DNA from: Arctopsyche grandis
Taxonomy: Eukaryota; Arthropoda; Insecta; Trichoptera; Hydropsychidae
Reading direction: 5' to 3'
NCBI RefSeq assembly: GCF_051622035.1
Contig: NC_135357.1
Location: 37,808,691-37,872,690 of the forward strand
DNA: 64,000 bases
Below the pieces are notes generated by a model. That model made no database searches. It was not told the origin of the DNA and was given only the letters and a program-made list of their open reading frames with translations. The translations under genes were made by a program, and so were the position numbers. Shown piece after piece: positions 13,566 through 26,829 of this stretch; positions within the stretch are counted from its first letter, which is position 1, and every line of letters begins with the position of its first letter.

Positions 13566-14215
13566 AATTTTATCGATATTTACTCAACTTTAGCTCGTTT
13601 TAAAGATAATCGCAAAAATCACTTGTTACTTTTAAATATTACTATACTTACGTAACATGTGTTGCAACTTATGCACGTACTGTGTTTATATTATACATAA
13701 AAAATATGGATATAAATATTATTTTTATCATAATAATATTTATATTATATCATAGATTTGTTTTTTTTTCAAACGTATCCCACATTTTGTGGGAGCATAA
13801 ATCGAAGGACATATATTTTTTTATTACAATGCTCATTTAGCTTGCTTTCGATTTTTTCGTATGACGAAATTTTCGTTTTTTATTTTATATTTCAGCTGAA
13901 ATTCTGTATGTATGTAGCTGAAACCGAAAAGCCGGCTTTTTGACCACTATTCAAAAAACCGAAAACCGGCGTTTTAAGGTTTTCTTTAATTAATGTTTTC
14001 TTCCTCAAAATTAACAATTATGAATTTCAAATTTCTATGAAAGATCAAAATAAATGTGCATATCTAAACTCTCTTGGGTAATAGGCGTATATTTATTTGA
14101 ACAACAAAAAAAAAGGTACAGCACTTGGCAGTTTAGAATGGAACAGTGGATAGTGAAGAGTGGAATATTGTTTGGTGTATGTAATACATACAAATGAATA
14201 GGTGTGTGTTGCACC

Positions 14216-14265
14216 TGCGGGCCGAGGGCCGGGGGCTGAGGGCTGAGGGCTGAGGGCTGAGGGCC
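14216..14265. repeat. GGGCTGA short minisatellite
   Basis: Four GGGCTGA units flanked by related GGGCCGA units. It is G-rich on the plus strand and lies in the non-coding interval. Confidence 0.8.
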
Positions 14266-14552
14266 GTTGAACCCAACGGTCACTGGATAAGGACCTATTT
14301 TTTTTTTTTTTCGTATTTACCCACTACACCGCACATTCGATAAGGGAAAATATGCAATGCAATATTGCAATCGAATGGAATAACGGAGGGAAAGAGCGAA
14401 TGAGTCACAAACTAAGTCAGCAGTGGAGTGGAGCTCGCTTCCGTTTACGTTTACATTTACAACCTGCATTCTCCGTTCTGTTCTACCTATGTAACTGTAA
14501 ACTGTAAACTCTGTTACCGCGCATTCGATTTGTTGTTTGTTGCACATGTCCG

Positions 14553-14558
<6 letters not shown>

Positions 14559-14588
<30 letters not shown>
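14559..14588. repeat. (AC)n microsatellite
   Basis: About 15 AC units in non-coding DNA. The short ORFs that cross it are artefacts of the repeat. Confidence 0.9.
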
Positions 14589-14589
<1 letters not shown>

Positions 14590-14828
14590 TACTATTTTCT
14601 CACTAGTCACTAACTTTTAATTCACTGGAATATATGTACGTACGTACTTCAAAATGCATGTGCAATCAATTACAACTAATTCTAGCGAAATATTGTACAT
14701 ATATATGTATGTGTGTATGTATTTCAACAGTTGCCCTTTCAAGCTTAAAGTAAAGATGCGAGAGTCCACCACAAATATATGAAGTCGCAATTTTGGAACA
14801 ACAACGACAACAACTTGCGCTCGGTCTC

Positions 14829-15772
14829 ATGGTGCGTACGCACCAAGCCAACGAACGGCCCACAGGCCAACTTTTAAAACCAGTAGCGTACAAAATATCG
14901 AAATAAAAATTAATTTTAAAAATTGAAATTAAATATCAAAATTAAAACTATTATTATTATATTAAAATTAAATTCAAGTATCAAAATAAAATTATAATCA
15001 TTATATTAAAATTAAAATGAAATATTGAAAGTTAAAACAGAACATGCACAATTTAAATAACTTTTCGAGATTGACCTAATATTAGATCATCAACAATCAC
15101 ATACAGGTAACCCTCGACTTTTGTTTGTCGAAGATGTTTTGACTTACGAAGATACGCACTAAGATCGAAAAAAAATCAAAGAATTATTATTTTTACTTCC
15201 CCGTAATGCGCAGTTACTGAGAATATATCATGTATTAGTATGGGTGATCCAACGATTTTTGCTAACCCGGGGTGTTGTCGGTCACATCAAACGGATTTTT
15301 TTATTCTTCAATTGTTTCTCTCGTCGAAATAAATCAAGTAAGTAAATCATATCAGAGGTAAAATTTATCGGATAATGTGTGATTATTAATTTTATTTCGA
15401 CGAAAGAAAAAAAAACCCTTTGACAAATCACCGACATCCGACACCGCGTTTTTTATGAATTGTTTTTTTTATCGATCATCCACGTGGAAATACAGTAACA
15501 TCTCGTGACGACTTTAGCAATATTTTTTTTCGCTCGTAAGCAGAGAAATTATAATATTTCTCTGGTTTTAAATGCGGTATCGTCGTAATTCAAAACATTG
15601 TTTTAATTCAAAACATCAACGATGATCTAATTTTAGCTCAATCTCGCTCTTTAGCTTGATTTTGATATTTAATTTCAATTTTAAAATTTAATTTTTATTT
15701 CGATATTTTGTACGCTACTGCTGGTTAAAAAGTTGGCCCAAAATCGTCGTTGGTTTAGTCCGTAAGCACCAT
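14829..15772 (+). mobile_element. Foldback / long-TIR MITE, copy 1
   Basis: The element is about 944 bp and its two ends are inverted copies of each other. The left end runs ATGGTGCGTACGCACCAAGC through GTAGCGTACAAAATATCG. The right end, reverse-complemented, runs ATGGTGCTTACGGACTAAAC through the same GTAGCGTACAAAATATCG. The related inverted arms run to about 300 bp and include the TGTTTTGAATTA/TGTTTTGACTTA segments. There is no ORF, so it is non-autonomous. If the ends are taken as TGGTGC...GCACCA, it is flanked by TCA on both sides. A near-identical copy lies inverted at 21,754-22,677. The superfamily is not assigned. Confidence 0.8.
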
Positions 15773-16419
15773 CAGACGTTTCGATGCGTACGTACTAAAT
15801 TAACATTTCTATATACAGATGTACTTGTTGTTTCAAAACTTAGTCACAAAGGAAACCAATAATATTTGAATAAAGTTACATTGAGCCGCGGTGACTGATT
15901 GGTGTGGGGATTTTACCATTTTATGTCGGACATCCGATCGATTTCGAATACATATTTGTTTTCATTGTTACTAGCGATGAAGATTCACGTTCGCATATAT
16001 GTACCTACATATACATACATGTATTATACACACATATGTTTCATGTTGTTGCTAACGGAGTTAAAAAATTATAGCTAGTTTTATAGGTTTCTCTCGGCGG
16101 GCGCCACAAAAAGCGTCGAGACTTTTTTCGTCGTCGAGAAATTCTCGTACCAAGATCAATGAATTCATCCTCAGTGTACCTACATATATGTACTTTAAAT
16201 AAAGATGATGCGCACGGGTTGGCAGTAGCATCAAGCAGTGGTCAGTTGCTAAGAACCCCTGAACTAGTTACAGTATAGTATAGTAGTAAAAGTCGTGGTG
16301 GTGGCGATCGTGTCGTTTACGAGTCCGAGTTTAGTGGAACGATGGGCCCAGTCGAGTCATGCAGCATGCTAGATACATACGTGTTTACGAGTAAGTAAGT
16401 ACATATGTATAGGTACATA

Positions 16420-18560
<2,141 letters not shown>

Positions 18561-18679
18561 AACTGTTAAGGCAGAAATCGCCAAAATAACCTCTCAGTAC
18601 ATGGAACGGCTAATTAAACACCAGAATTAGTTGGCGATCGACCTACTAAAAAAAATAATGGAAGAAAAATCGAACAAGA

Positions 18680-19390
18680 GTAAACTGCCACTTCCGGTTG
18701 ACGGATGCTTACCAAATTTTACATATAATTAAGCTTAGACTTTTAGATGTGAAATTTCAGTTCTATAAACCAAAAGGTTTCTGAGAAAAACATAAAAAAA
18801 ACCTCGATTCTCTTGAGTAAAAGTACTACTTCCGGTTCAGGTAAAATATTATGGTATAAAATTTACAATTTCTAGTACATGTAAAAAAATACACAGACAC
18901 ACACACATTTTTTTCTAGATCATGAAAACGTGATCAGTAATCGATTCTGAGTTCGAATCAGTGAAAATCTCGAGTTCAAATTTTCGCATGATCACAAAAC
19001 ATCATTTATTGTTACTACGTACATAGATAAAATAAAAATTCAGTCTGATTGGTTTAGCGCTTTGGGAGATAATTGGATTAAAAAAACATAAAAAAAATAA
19101 GACACCTATAAGGGGAGGTACCATTTCCGGTCAACTTAAAAATTTGAAAAAAATTTACGTCGTATCGATAAGAATTTCTGTAACCGATATTAAGTTTTAG
19201 TTCGATAGGACTAACGGTGTTCAAAAAATCCCCAAAATACACAAACACACACATTTTTACTAACCTCTTTTTAGTTCAGAATCGATTTTTTCTAGATCAT
19301 GAAAACGTGTTCGAATCAGAGAAAATCTCGAGTTGAAATTTTCGCATGATTACAAAACTTTGTTACTACGTACATCCATAGATTAAGTAA
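18680..19390. repeat. Degenerate tandem copies of an 'acttccggt' repeat
   Basis: Related blocks follow one another. Copies of a CACTTCCGGTT/TACTTCCGGTT/CATTTCCGGTC motif sit at about 18,691, 18,828 and 19,121. Two copies of a longer segment (TCTAGATCATGAAAACGTG... AAAATCTCGAGTT.. AAATTTTCGCATGAT..) sit at about 18,915-18,990 and 19,290-19,355. This looks like an old, unidentified repeat family that was locally duplicated. No coding potential is visible. Confidence 0.55.
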
Positions 19391-19677
19391 AAATATTATA
19401 CTAGATCAAAACGGAGGTAAATGTGGTGAAATATACCAATTCAATTTGAAGATAGTATTTGAGAAACGGTGAAAATAAACGGTGAGTTTATTGGTAAACC
19501 ACTAATTCGGTCAGGCCAAATTGCGCAACCGTAGGGCAACAACACTGACATGGCGCGAGTACAACAATCAAATAAAAAAGACAAGTAAAGACGTCTCAAA
19601 CGTGTCTTTGGGGAAAAAACACCAACGTCCAATATATCCAATTTGATTGGGGATTACAATATGTATGATGAGGCACT

Positions 19678-19706
19678 GGAAGTGGAAGTGGAAGTGGAAG
19701 TGGAAG
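19678..19706. repeat. (GGAAGT)n microsatellite
   Basis: About five GGAAGT units followed by GGAGT repeats, in non-coding DNA. Confidence 0.85.
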
Positions 19707-21370
19707 TTGGGGTGGAGTGGAGTGGAGTGGTGTGTATCAAATGCCACGCCCGCCCGCTTGACCGGGTCCATCATCATCATCACACCACACATACACAAAT
19801 TGAATTAAAATCGTGGGACGCGGCTTGTATTGGCTTGGCGTGACATCACCGGCAAACTAAACCACTAGCCAGCCATAATGTGTTATCATATCAAACCAAC
19901 CTCATCACTCACTCATTCATTGGTCATTGGTCATCGGTCAACTGACTCGAGTAAAAGTCTCGAAGGTCACGTCCACTCGAGACGAGATGCACCAGATTCG
20001 CCGTTCGAACGATGACATCATCGTCGAGGCTACTCCTCACTATTAATAAACCTGAACCAGAGTCAATGGGCGATGGGCGTTGCCGCTTCTACTACTACTA
20101 CTATCATACTACATACATACATATATCATTATTATTATAACATTCATACATACACACACACTTACATATATTTGTATGTACACAACAACAATACAATTTT
20201 CGCTTTGTTCTGTACACTCTCATTTTATTGTTGGATTCATATATTTTGTATCTCTCCTCTTTTTTTTTCAAATACTATTTAGGTGTGTGTGTGTGTGTGT
20301 GTATCCACAACATTAAGTTACAGGTAATATAAAAAAAAAATGCACGCGACGATAACACACTGCACAAGTTATCGCAGGGTGATATTGACTCTTATCAAAT
20401 TATAAGGTGTTTCTGCCAATAACATGTGTATTTATCATACGTATGTACATATTACAATCGGTTGAAATGAATTTGAAATTAATCGAACCCTTGCAATACG
20501 AAATTCGTTAACGGTTAGAGAAGACGACGTGCAATAATGCCACTGACTCAGTACATGGAGTAATTTCACGGCGACAAATGATTATGATTGTGTCATCATA
20601 CGTTTATAAATACACATGTATCTACATACGATACGCGACGTGACACACGACAACAAAATATCACATCCATATTCAGAATAATTACAACTAACGAGAGAAC
20701 TTTTGAAAAATAGTGTATATGTAATGTGTACAGCCAAAACTGACGCGTGAAACACTTGCGAGAGCGTTCTTATTGATAAATGATCGAGTCGTGGTTACAT
20801 ATAGTAGTACTTGATGTATTTACATCGAGCAATCGTTCAACATGTGAGTTCAAAACACTTCTTCATATATGCATGTCTCGGTTGCGATACAGTTGAACTG
20901 TATCGCGAACTCTATAGGTGTACATATGTGATTATGAAATAAAAAATAAAAAAAATTGTACAGTGGGGTTCTTTGTGAAATTGGAAATAGTTTATTAGTG
21001 AAACTGTACAAGTTTTCATTTAAACAATACAAGTGCGTAAGTGTGTGAGTGCGTGTGTGTGTATATCGACCGTTTTGAAATGGTAATCGAGCTAAACATT
21101 CTAACCACTAATACCGGTAATTGGAAGGAAGCGTTTAATGTGAGCGCGATGCACAGCACGGCACGGCACGGCACGATACGATACGATACGATTCGAATCG
21201 CCGGTGGATGCGAATTTGACGTTAGAGGTGAGGAAGCGATGGCTTGTTTACGCATGATTGTGAAAATAAAAATTGTATGCAAGTTGTAGGGCGGGTCGGG
21301 CGACCAAGCACCAAGCGACCAAGCGGTGGAGCGGTGGAGCGGTGGAGCGATCGAGCGGGAGACTACTCAC

Positions 21371-21720
21371 TGCGACGAGAGCGTCGTCCGAATCCGAAGG
21401 GGCGTAGGCGCCCACCTTGGTGGTGTGTGTGTGTGTGTGTGCTCGTCTGGTCGTCTGGTCGTCGTCTTGGTCGTCGTCTTGGTCGCGGTCGTAGTCGTAG
21501 TCGTAGTCGTAGTCGTAGTCGTAGTCGTGGAGAGACTACGCCCTGCGCCTGCAGCTGCTGCTGTCGAAGCGCTGTCAGGCTGACGCTCGCCGTTCGCCAC
21601 TCGACTCACTCACTGCTCGAGCCGAATCCAAACCGAAACTCGCACTCGCACACAACCAATCGCCATCTTGTCCACCGCTTCCGCAACTTTGCAGCGCGTC
21701 CCTCACTCTATATGCCACTG
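21371..21720 (-). promoter_or_regulatory. Candidate promoter and leader exon of coracle
   Basis: This block is GC-rich against AT-rich surroundings. It holds a minus-strand consensus donor (GTCGCA followed by GTGAGT at about 21,370-21,365) and TCAGT initiator-like pairs near 21,720. The coracle ATG exon has a clear acceptor but no leader nearby, so a non-coding first exon must lie upstream, and this is the best-looking candidate. It would leave a 9-kb first intron. No transcript evidence is available, and the block also contains low-complexity GTCGTA and TG runs. Confidence 0.3.
21488..21527. repeat. (GTCGTA)n microsatellite
   Basis: Six to seven units inside the GC-rich block at 21.4-21.7 kb. 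The apparent Arg-Ser ORF across it comes from this repeat. Confidence 0.85.
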
Positions 21721-21753
21721 ACCACTGACACGATGTCGATGTCAATGTTTATC

Positions 21754-22677
21754 ATGGTGCTTACGAACTAAACCAACGACGATTTTGGGCCAACTTTTTA
21801 ACCAGCAGTAGCGTACAAAATATCGAAATAAAAATTAAATTTTAAAATTGAAATCAAATATCAAAATCAAGCTAAAGAGCGAGATTGAGCTAAAATTAGA
21901 TCATCGTTGATGTTTTGAATTACAGCAATGTTTTGAATTACGACGATACCGCATTTAAAACCAGAGAAATATTATAATTTCTTTGCGTACGAGCGAAAAA
22001 AAATATTGTTAAAGTCGTCACGAGATGTTACTGTATTTCCACGTAGATGATCGATAAAAAAAAACAATTCATAAAAAAACGCGGTGTCGGATGTCGGTGA
22101 TTTGTCAAAGGGTTTTTTTTCTTTCGTCGAAATAAAATTAATAATCACACATTATCCGATAAATTTTACCTCTGAAATGATTTAATTACTTGATTTATTT
22201 CGACGAGAGAAACAATTTTAGAATAAAAAAATCCGTTTGATGTGACCGACAACACCCCGGGTTAGCAAAAATCGTTATATTCTCAGTAACTGCGCATTAC
22301 GGGGAAGTAAAAATAATAATTCTTTGATTTTTTTTTCGATCTTAGTGCGTATCTTCGTAAGTCAAAACATCTTCGACAAAAACAAAAGTCGAGGATTACC
22401 TGTATGTGATTGTTGATGATCTAATTTTAGGTCAATCTCGAAAATTTATTTAAATTGTGCATGTTCTGTTTTAACTTTCAATATTTAATTTTAATTTTAA
22501 TATAATGATTATAATTTTATTTTGATACTTGAATTTAATTTTAATATAATAATAATAGTTTTAATTTTGATATTTAATTTCAATTTTTAAATTTAATTTT
22601 TATTTCGATATTTTGTACGCTACTGGTTTTAAAAGTTGGCCTGTGGGCCGTTCGTTGGCTTGGTGCGTACGCACCAT
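21754..22677 (-). mobile_element. Foldback / long-TIR MITE, copy 2 (inverted)
   Basis: Reverse complement of the element at 14,829-15,772, with few differences by eye. Copy 1 carries about 26 extra bases around 15,224-15,250 (between GAGAATATA and ACGATTTTTGC) that this copy lacks. The same terminal sequences and the same flanking TCA are present. It directly follows the GC-rich block proposed as the coracle promoter, so it may mark the upstream limit of that promoter. Confidence 0.8.
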
Positions 22678-23159
22678 CATACGAAACAGCCTGTCCTTTT
22701 CTCATTCACTCACTCACGCACTCATTCGATACAACTACATATTATACCGAGTACACACAATAGTGTATTCGAGTGGTCGACTGTCAACACGAGTCGGTGT
22801 TGTGTTCACGCACTCATGCGATTCCTCGATTTCTCTATTGAAATTTTCATCAATTTCAACCGCCTTGACTTTATTTCAAAAAATCTCTCTCTCTTTAAAG
22901 AGTAACGTGTTTTAGTTTCGAAGAGTTCAAAGGTGCCCACAGACGAACGACATGCCGTGTTGACGACAATGTTGGCGGTTGGCTGGCATTTCTTGTTGGA
23001 GTAACGGTTGAGCCGAGTTCGAAATAAAGAAAGTGATGTTGAGCAGCCAAGTCGTTTGTTTGGTGTGGCCCTCTCAAAAGCTACATATGTACATATGTAT
23101 GATACACATTCGGTGGTGGTGTTTAAGTGACGCGCGCCCCAGTAGAAAGGCGACTGGTA

Positions 23160-23175
23160 TGACGTCATATATAAA
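23160..23175. promoter_or_regulatory. CRE site abutting a TATA box
   Basis: TGACGTCA is followed directly by TATATAAA. This layout is typical of a core promoter, and it lies about 1.6 kb upstream of the B3GALT6 coding exon, whose 5' leader is spliced. The link to that gene is inference; the site could equally belong to a transposon or be chance. Confidence 0.3.
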
Positions 23176-23284
23176 CATAGGAATGTGACGCTAAACGCGA
23201 GGACAAGAAGAGGACGTCAGCCGGGAGGGGCTGTCTCTAATCTCGCGCGATGCGGTCACCGCGTTTCGTGCTCCATACCCTAGT

Positions 23285-23485
23285 GGTTTCCGGAAACCCC
23301 TCATTTTATCTAAAAATTCATATAATTCTTGTCAAAAATTATACAAATCTTGAAAATTTAATCAACTCATGTAATAGTGCCTAGGACGAAAAAAAATGTA
23401 TATACACATATATTTTCAAAATAATTTTATTGAACAGAAAATTGGAAACCCGTTGTTCCAAAATTGGGGTGACACCACTGTCTAT
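23285..23485 (-). mobile_element. Dispersed repeat with CAGTGGTG terminus, copy A
   Basis: On the minus strand it begins CAGTGGTGTCACCCCAATTTT near 23,481 and continues through an AT-rich body containing CAAGATTTGTATAATTTTTG. The same sequence recurs at 28,932-29,423. The CAGTG start resembles hAT-type termini, but the other end and the target duplication are not clear. Confidence 0.55.
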
Positions 23486-23684
23486 ACTCTGTTCTGCTCT
23501 GCGCTCCAACCACTCACATAACTTCTTATTCATTTATGAACCCTAAACAATGTTCAGGATATTCCCTAACGCAAAACAAAAATTATCCTTGTACAATATT
23601 TTACCTACAAAAATGGTTATTTTATCACGACAACAATGCGCACTCTTTTGTATTTATTTAAGATTCGACTGTGACTAAATTTTA

Positions 23685-24251
23685 AGGTCTGTTCATACCT
23701 ATCCAGCACGACCCGTATTCTGCAAGTGCGGATAGTATTCTTTGGTACATTGTATGGACGTATTCATACTCCATATATAATATTGTTGCGTACGGGTGGG
23801 TGGAGGATCCAAGTAAAAGGCCAACAGTCGTTTCACAGCATTTATTGATGATTAAGGAGTTACACACACTGTCACTGCTCCGTCCAGAATGACATGATAT
23901 CGCCTACGTACCGCCTTATAAAGGGTAGATCTCTCAGGACGCCTAATCTGTTTACCTGTTGTACAGTCACGTATTCGGATATGTATTTCCACAACATTGG
24001 GTCTCCCCGTACCGATTCTGAGAAATAACTAATAACGGTCATTGTTAGAGTCCAGATATAATCCTTGGAAGTAAGTGCCTGCATTTAGTTAATCCGATAA
24101 CAGATATCCGTTGGTCTAAGTGCAATTCGCTCAATCCGCGGCGTACGTAACAATATACTAAAGAATACTGTCCGTACTTGCAGGATTCGGGTCGTGCTGG
24201 ATAGGTATGAACCATTGATGTATATTATACATCAATGGTATGAAAAGACCT
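23685..24251. mobile_element. PIF/Harbinger-like MITE interrupted by a solo LTR
   Basis: The terminal inverted repeats start AGGTCTGTTCATACC at the left, and AGGTCTTTTCATACC read inward from the right. They continue together as TATCCAGCACGACCCG and on to ATTCTTTGGTA/ATTCTTTAGTA, about 60 bp in all. TTA flanks both ends (23,682-23,684 and 24,252-24,254), the 3-bp TWA target typical of PIF/Harbinger. The right arm carries a small near-palindromic insert around CATTGATGTATATTATACATCAATG. Without the LTR and its target duplication the element is about 194 bp, non-coding and almost fully self-complementary. Confidence 0.75.
23784..24152 (+). mobile_element. Solo LTR
   Basis: A 369-bp block that starts TGTTGCGTACG and ends CGTACGTAACA, with the TG...CA ends of an LTR and a short inverted terminal repeat. 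ATAT flanks it exactly on both sides (23,780-23,783 and 24,153-24,156). It contains a TATAAAGGG box near 23,922. It has no internal region, so it is a solo LTR left by recombination. It sits inside the MITE arms, which read continuously when it is removed. Confidence 0.8.
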
Positions 24252-24254
24252 TTA

Positions 24255-24705
24255 CTCGGTTGTAAATGTTAATGGTCACGGGAGTTTGAAATGTCGTGTT
24301 GCGTTTTCCTTCGGGCGGACGCTCGAAAGTAGGCATATTTTTGACGACTGGCAACCGCGACAAAGTGACAGGTCGACAGAGACGTTTGACAGCCAGGGTG
24401 GGGCGGGGCCGGGCTGTGTTGGACTGAACAAAACTCTATATTTCATTCGTGTCGAAAGTACCTACAATATTACATTCCAGTCTATTTCATTTGCACATTC
24501 GTATAGATATATCGATCAAAATGAGACATCGTGAGAACCGTATCGTTCTTACCGTAACCCCCCACATTCGAAAAAATCATTCATTGTTATTAATATGTGT
24601 AGAGTAAGTGATCGTTTACAATATCATTGTGTACACAACACTCACATAAGCATATACTTTTATGCGTGTGCGATACGTACTCACTCACCACTATCTGTTT
24701 TTTAG
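24255..24705. other. Upstream region of B3GALT6
   Basis: Holds a short GC-rich patch (24,388-24,420) and no coding signal. It ends in the polypyrimidine tract and acceptor of the B3GALT6 exon, so part of it is intron; the leader exon was not located with confidence. Confidence 0.4.
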
Positions 24706-24752
24706 GTGGACCGGTACCGGTATCGGTAAATCGGAGCGATGACGGCTTCACC

Positions 24753-25814
24753 ATGAAACTGTCGTTGAGAGTTGTCAAATTGAAAAACGCCATTATGATA
24801 AATGTGATATTTTTTATCGGCGGATGCCTCCTCACTTTGAGTTTGGTGAACGTCGAATCTCAAGGTGTCATCGACGCCACATCTTTTTCGATGGTTTCAC
24901 TGAAAAAGTATGAAAAACAGTCGGTCAAATACGTGACTGTCGTCCTGACGGCGCCAGATAATGCGGAAAGGAGAAACGCCATCAGAGACACTTGGTTAAA
25001 ATTGCCGGCGTTGAATTTCAACTCGTCGGTGCACTTGGACGAAGCGGTGCCTCCAGATTTTAGACACTACTTCGTCATCGGCACGGCCGGCGTCAGCGAG
25101 CGGACGTCGAGAGATCTCAAAGTTGAACAGTCGCTTCACGGCGACATTTTATTCCTGCCCCACTTCGAAGACCGCTATGAGTCTCTGACGAAAAAGCTAC
25201 TCGCCACTCTGCAGTGGCTCGATATGACTTTTCCAAATTTGTTGTATGTCTTGAAATGCGACGACGATTCTTTCGCTAGAATGGATGTGTTTTTGGCAGA
25301 ATTTAACGCCAGGAAACGGCAATTTTTGAAAACCGATTCAGGTCACATCGACAAGAACGAGATGTTATATTGGGGGTATTTTAAAGGAAACGCACGCGTG
25401 AGATTGGAGGGTCGGTGGGCTGAACCGGATTGGATCTTGTGCGATAGATATCTGCCGTACGCTTTGGGAGGTGGTTACGTTATATCCGGCGGCATAGTCA
25501 GATTCATCTCGAAAAATGCCAACTACTTGCAGCTGTACAAATCGGAGGACGCGGCAGTCGGCGTTTGGACGGCTTCTCTAGCCAACGTGAACCGGATACA
25601 CGATTCGAGATTCGACACGGAATGGGCATCGAGAGGATGCGAACATTCATCGATTATTCGCCATAAACAATCACCGAAGGAAATGAGAGAAATGTACACC
25701 AATTTGGTCAAGTCGAAGGGCGTCAAACTATGTTCAGTCGTCAATTCGATTCGTCCATCGTATCAGTATAATTGGAAAGTTCTTCCGTCTTCGTGCTGCA
25801 GTCGCAAGAAATAA
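24753..25814 (+). CDS. B3GALT6: Beta-1,3-galactosyltransferase 6
   Basis: Golgi type II membrane enzyme (galactosyltransferase II) that adds the second galactose of the glycosaminoglycan linker tetrasaccharide. The product is 353 residues in a single coding exon; the human protein is 329. A signal anchor spans residues about 13-33. The family features are present: RRNAIRDTWL, the DDDSFARMD motif (DxD metal/UDP-sugar site), YWGYFKG, WxLCDxYLPYALGGGYV-type block, SED, the FDTE/RGC segment, HKQS and a Cys-Cys end. The ATG at 24753 has a good context (CACCATGA) and lies just before the anchor. The exon starts at about 24,706 after a TTTTTTAG acceptor, so the leader is spliced; the frame stays open upstream but without similarity. 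AATAAA lies at 25,972. The orthologue in Drosophila is beta3GalTII. Confidence 0.95.
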   Translation: MKLSLRVVKLKNAIMINVIFFIGGCLLTLSLVNVESQGVIDATSFSMVSLKKYEKQSVKYVTVVLTAPDNAERRNAIRDTWLKLPALNFNSSVHLDEAVPPDFRHYFVIGTAGVSERTSRDLKVEQSLHGDILFLPHFEDRYESLTKKLLATLQWLDMTFPNLLYVLKCDDDSFARMDVFLAEFNARKRQFLKTDSGHIDKNEMLYWGYFKGNARVRLEGRWAEPDWILCDRYLPYALGGGYVISGGIVRFISKNANYLQLYKSEDAAVGVWTASLANVNRIHDSRFDTEWASRGCEHSSIIRHKQSPKEMREMYTNLVKSKGVKLCSVVNSIRPSYQYNWKVLPSSCCSRKK

Positions 25815-26100
25815 TGTTTATACCAACATATGCATTTGTGTGTGTGTGTGTATGCTCATATGATTATTTTTGATATCTATTTCTGAAAAATCAAATATAT
25901 TATATATACTTTCATTCGCAAAGAAATGCTTATTTTTTTTACTCATACTTGATAGCATTTACAGGCAGAGGAATAAAGGATCGAAAGAGATGTTCTCTAA
26001 GGGGATATCCAAAGTCTAGTTGTATTTTTCTTTTTTTTTTTAATGTTTTTCTGGTTTCAGTGATAAATTACAAAATCACATAATCAGACAGGCAGATAGT

Positions 26101-26738
26101 TTAATTATCGGCGATGGTTACCTCAACCTCGACACCAGGTTCGAGATTGATTGTGGTGATTTGTTTGACGATCTCGGACGGTGACTGCAGATCGATGACT
26201 CGCTTGTGGATTCTCATCTGGAAGCGATCCCAGGTTTTGGAACCTTCACCGCAAGGGGTTTTGCGAGTGGTGATTCGGAGAATCTTGGTGGGCATTCTCA
26301 CCGGGCCCTGAAATTGAGCAAAAATATTTTGTTAATAATCGTGTCCACGGCGAAACGCCAGCCAGCGTGAGAAAACATTGAAAACTTACTTTGACGCGAA
26401 GTTTCTGTTTCTTGGCGTTGGCGACCAGACCGGTGCACACCTTCTCCAGAGACCGGACATTGCGAGATGTCAAAGTGATCCTGATGTGATGGATCAACGA
26501 AGCTTCGGCTGTGGGCTTCTCCATATCCTTGCCGGACGCTACTGCCGCCTGAAATCATCAATAACGAATGCTTCATTATTTTTAACGCTGTGATTGGATT
26601 GGGTTGGGTTGGGTTGGGTTAGGTTAGGTTAGACGCGCGTGACACGTGTCGCCCGCTCAGAGGCGTTCACACGAAGCCATGACGCGACATTTGGGAACGG
26701 ATAAGAAGAGGCCGAGGCGAGAGTCTTCTACTCACCAT
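26101..26738 (-). CDS. RpS20: 40S ribosomal protein S20 (uS10)
   Basis: Small-subunit ribosomal protein. There are three coding parts: 26738-26736 (the ATG alone, followed by GTGAGT), 26548-26390 and 26307-26101. Together they encode 122 residues (human 119). The conserved core is clear: [53 protein letters not shown], and the end [11 protein letters not shown]. The split after the initiator Met is common in ribosomal protein genes. The likely transcription start is near the pyrimidine tract CTTCCTGC at about 26,820 (TOP-like). It converges with B3GALT6; the two stop codons are 286 bp apart. Intron 1 contains a short telomere-like tract. Confidence 0.97.
26598..26631. repeat. Telomere-like GGGTT/AGGTT tract in RpS20 intron 1
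   Basis: Several GGGTT units pass into AGGTT units. On the other strand this is the same AACCCAACCTAACC motif that ends every monomer of the satellite at 58.8-64 kb. Confidence 0.8.
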
Positions 26739-26829
26739 TTTGAGTCACTACCGGTCGAGATAATCAACTTCACTCGGGAAAATTGACCAGCGCTGAACCG
26801 GCCGCGAGCTGAGCAGGAAGTGAACGAAC

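Noticed and set aside
14666-14893. 75-codon ORF, with a matching ORF at 22,613-22,915
   Set aside because: The shared peptide is only the translated terminus of the foldback element.
21244-21771. 175-codon plus ORF with Arg-Ser repeats
   Set aside because: The RS stretch is a translated (GTCGTA)n microsatellite; no domain and no support for expression as protein.
24627-24752. N-terminal extension of B3GALT6 from an upstream ATG
   Set aside because: The segment before 24,706 is intron-like and ends in a polypyrimidine tract and AG; homologues begin at the membrane anchor.
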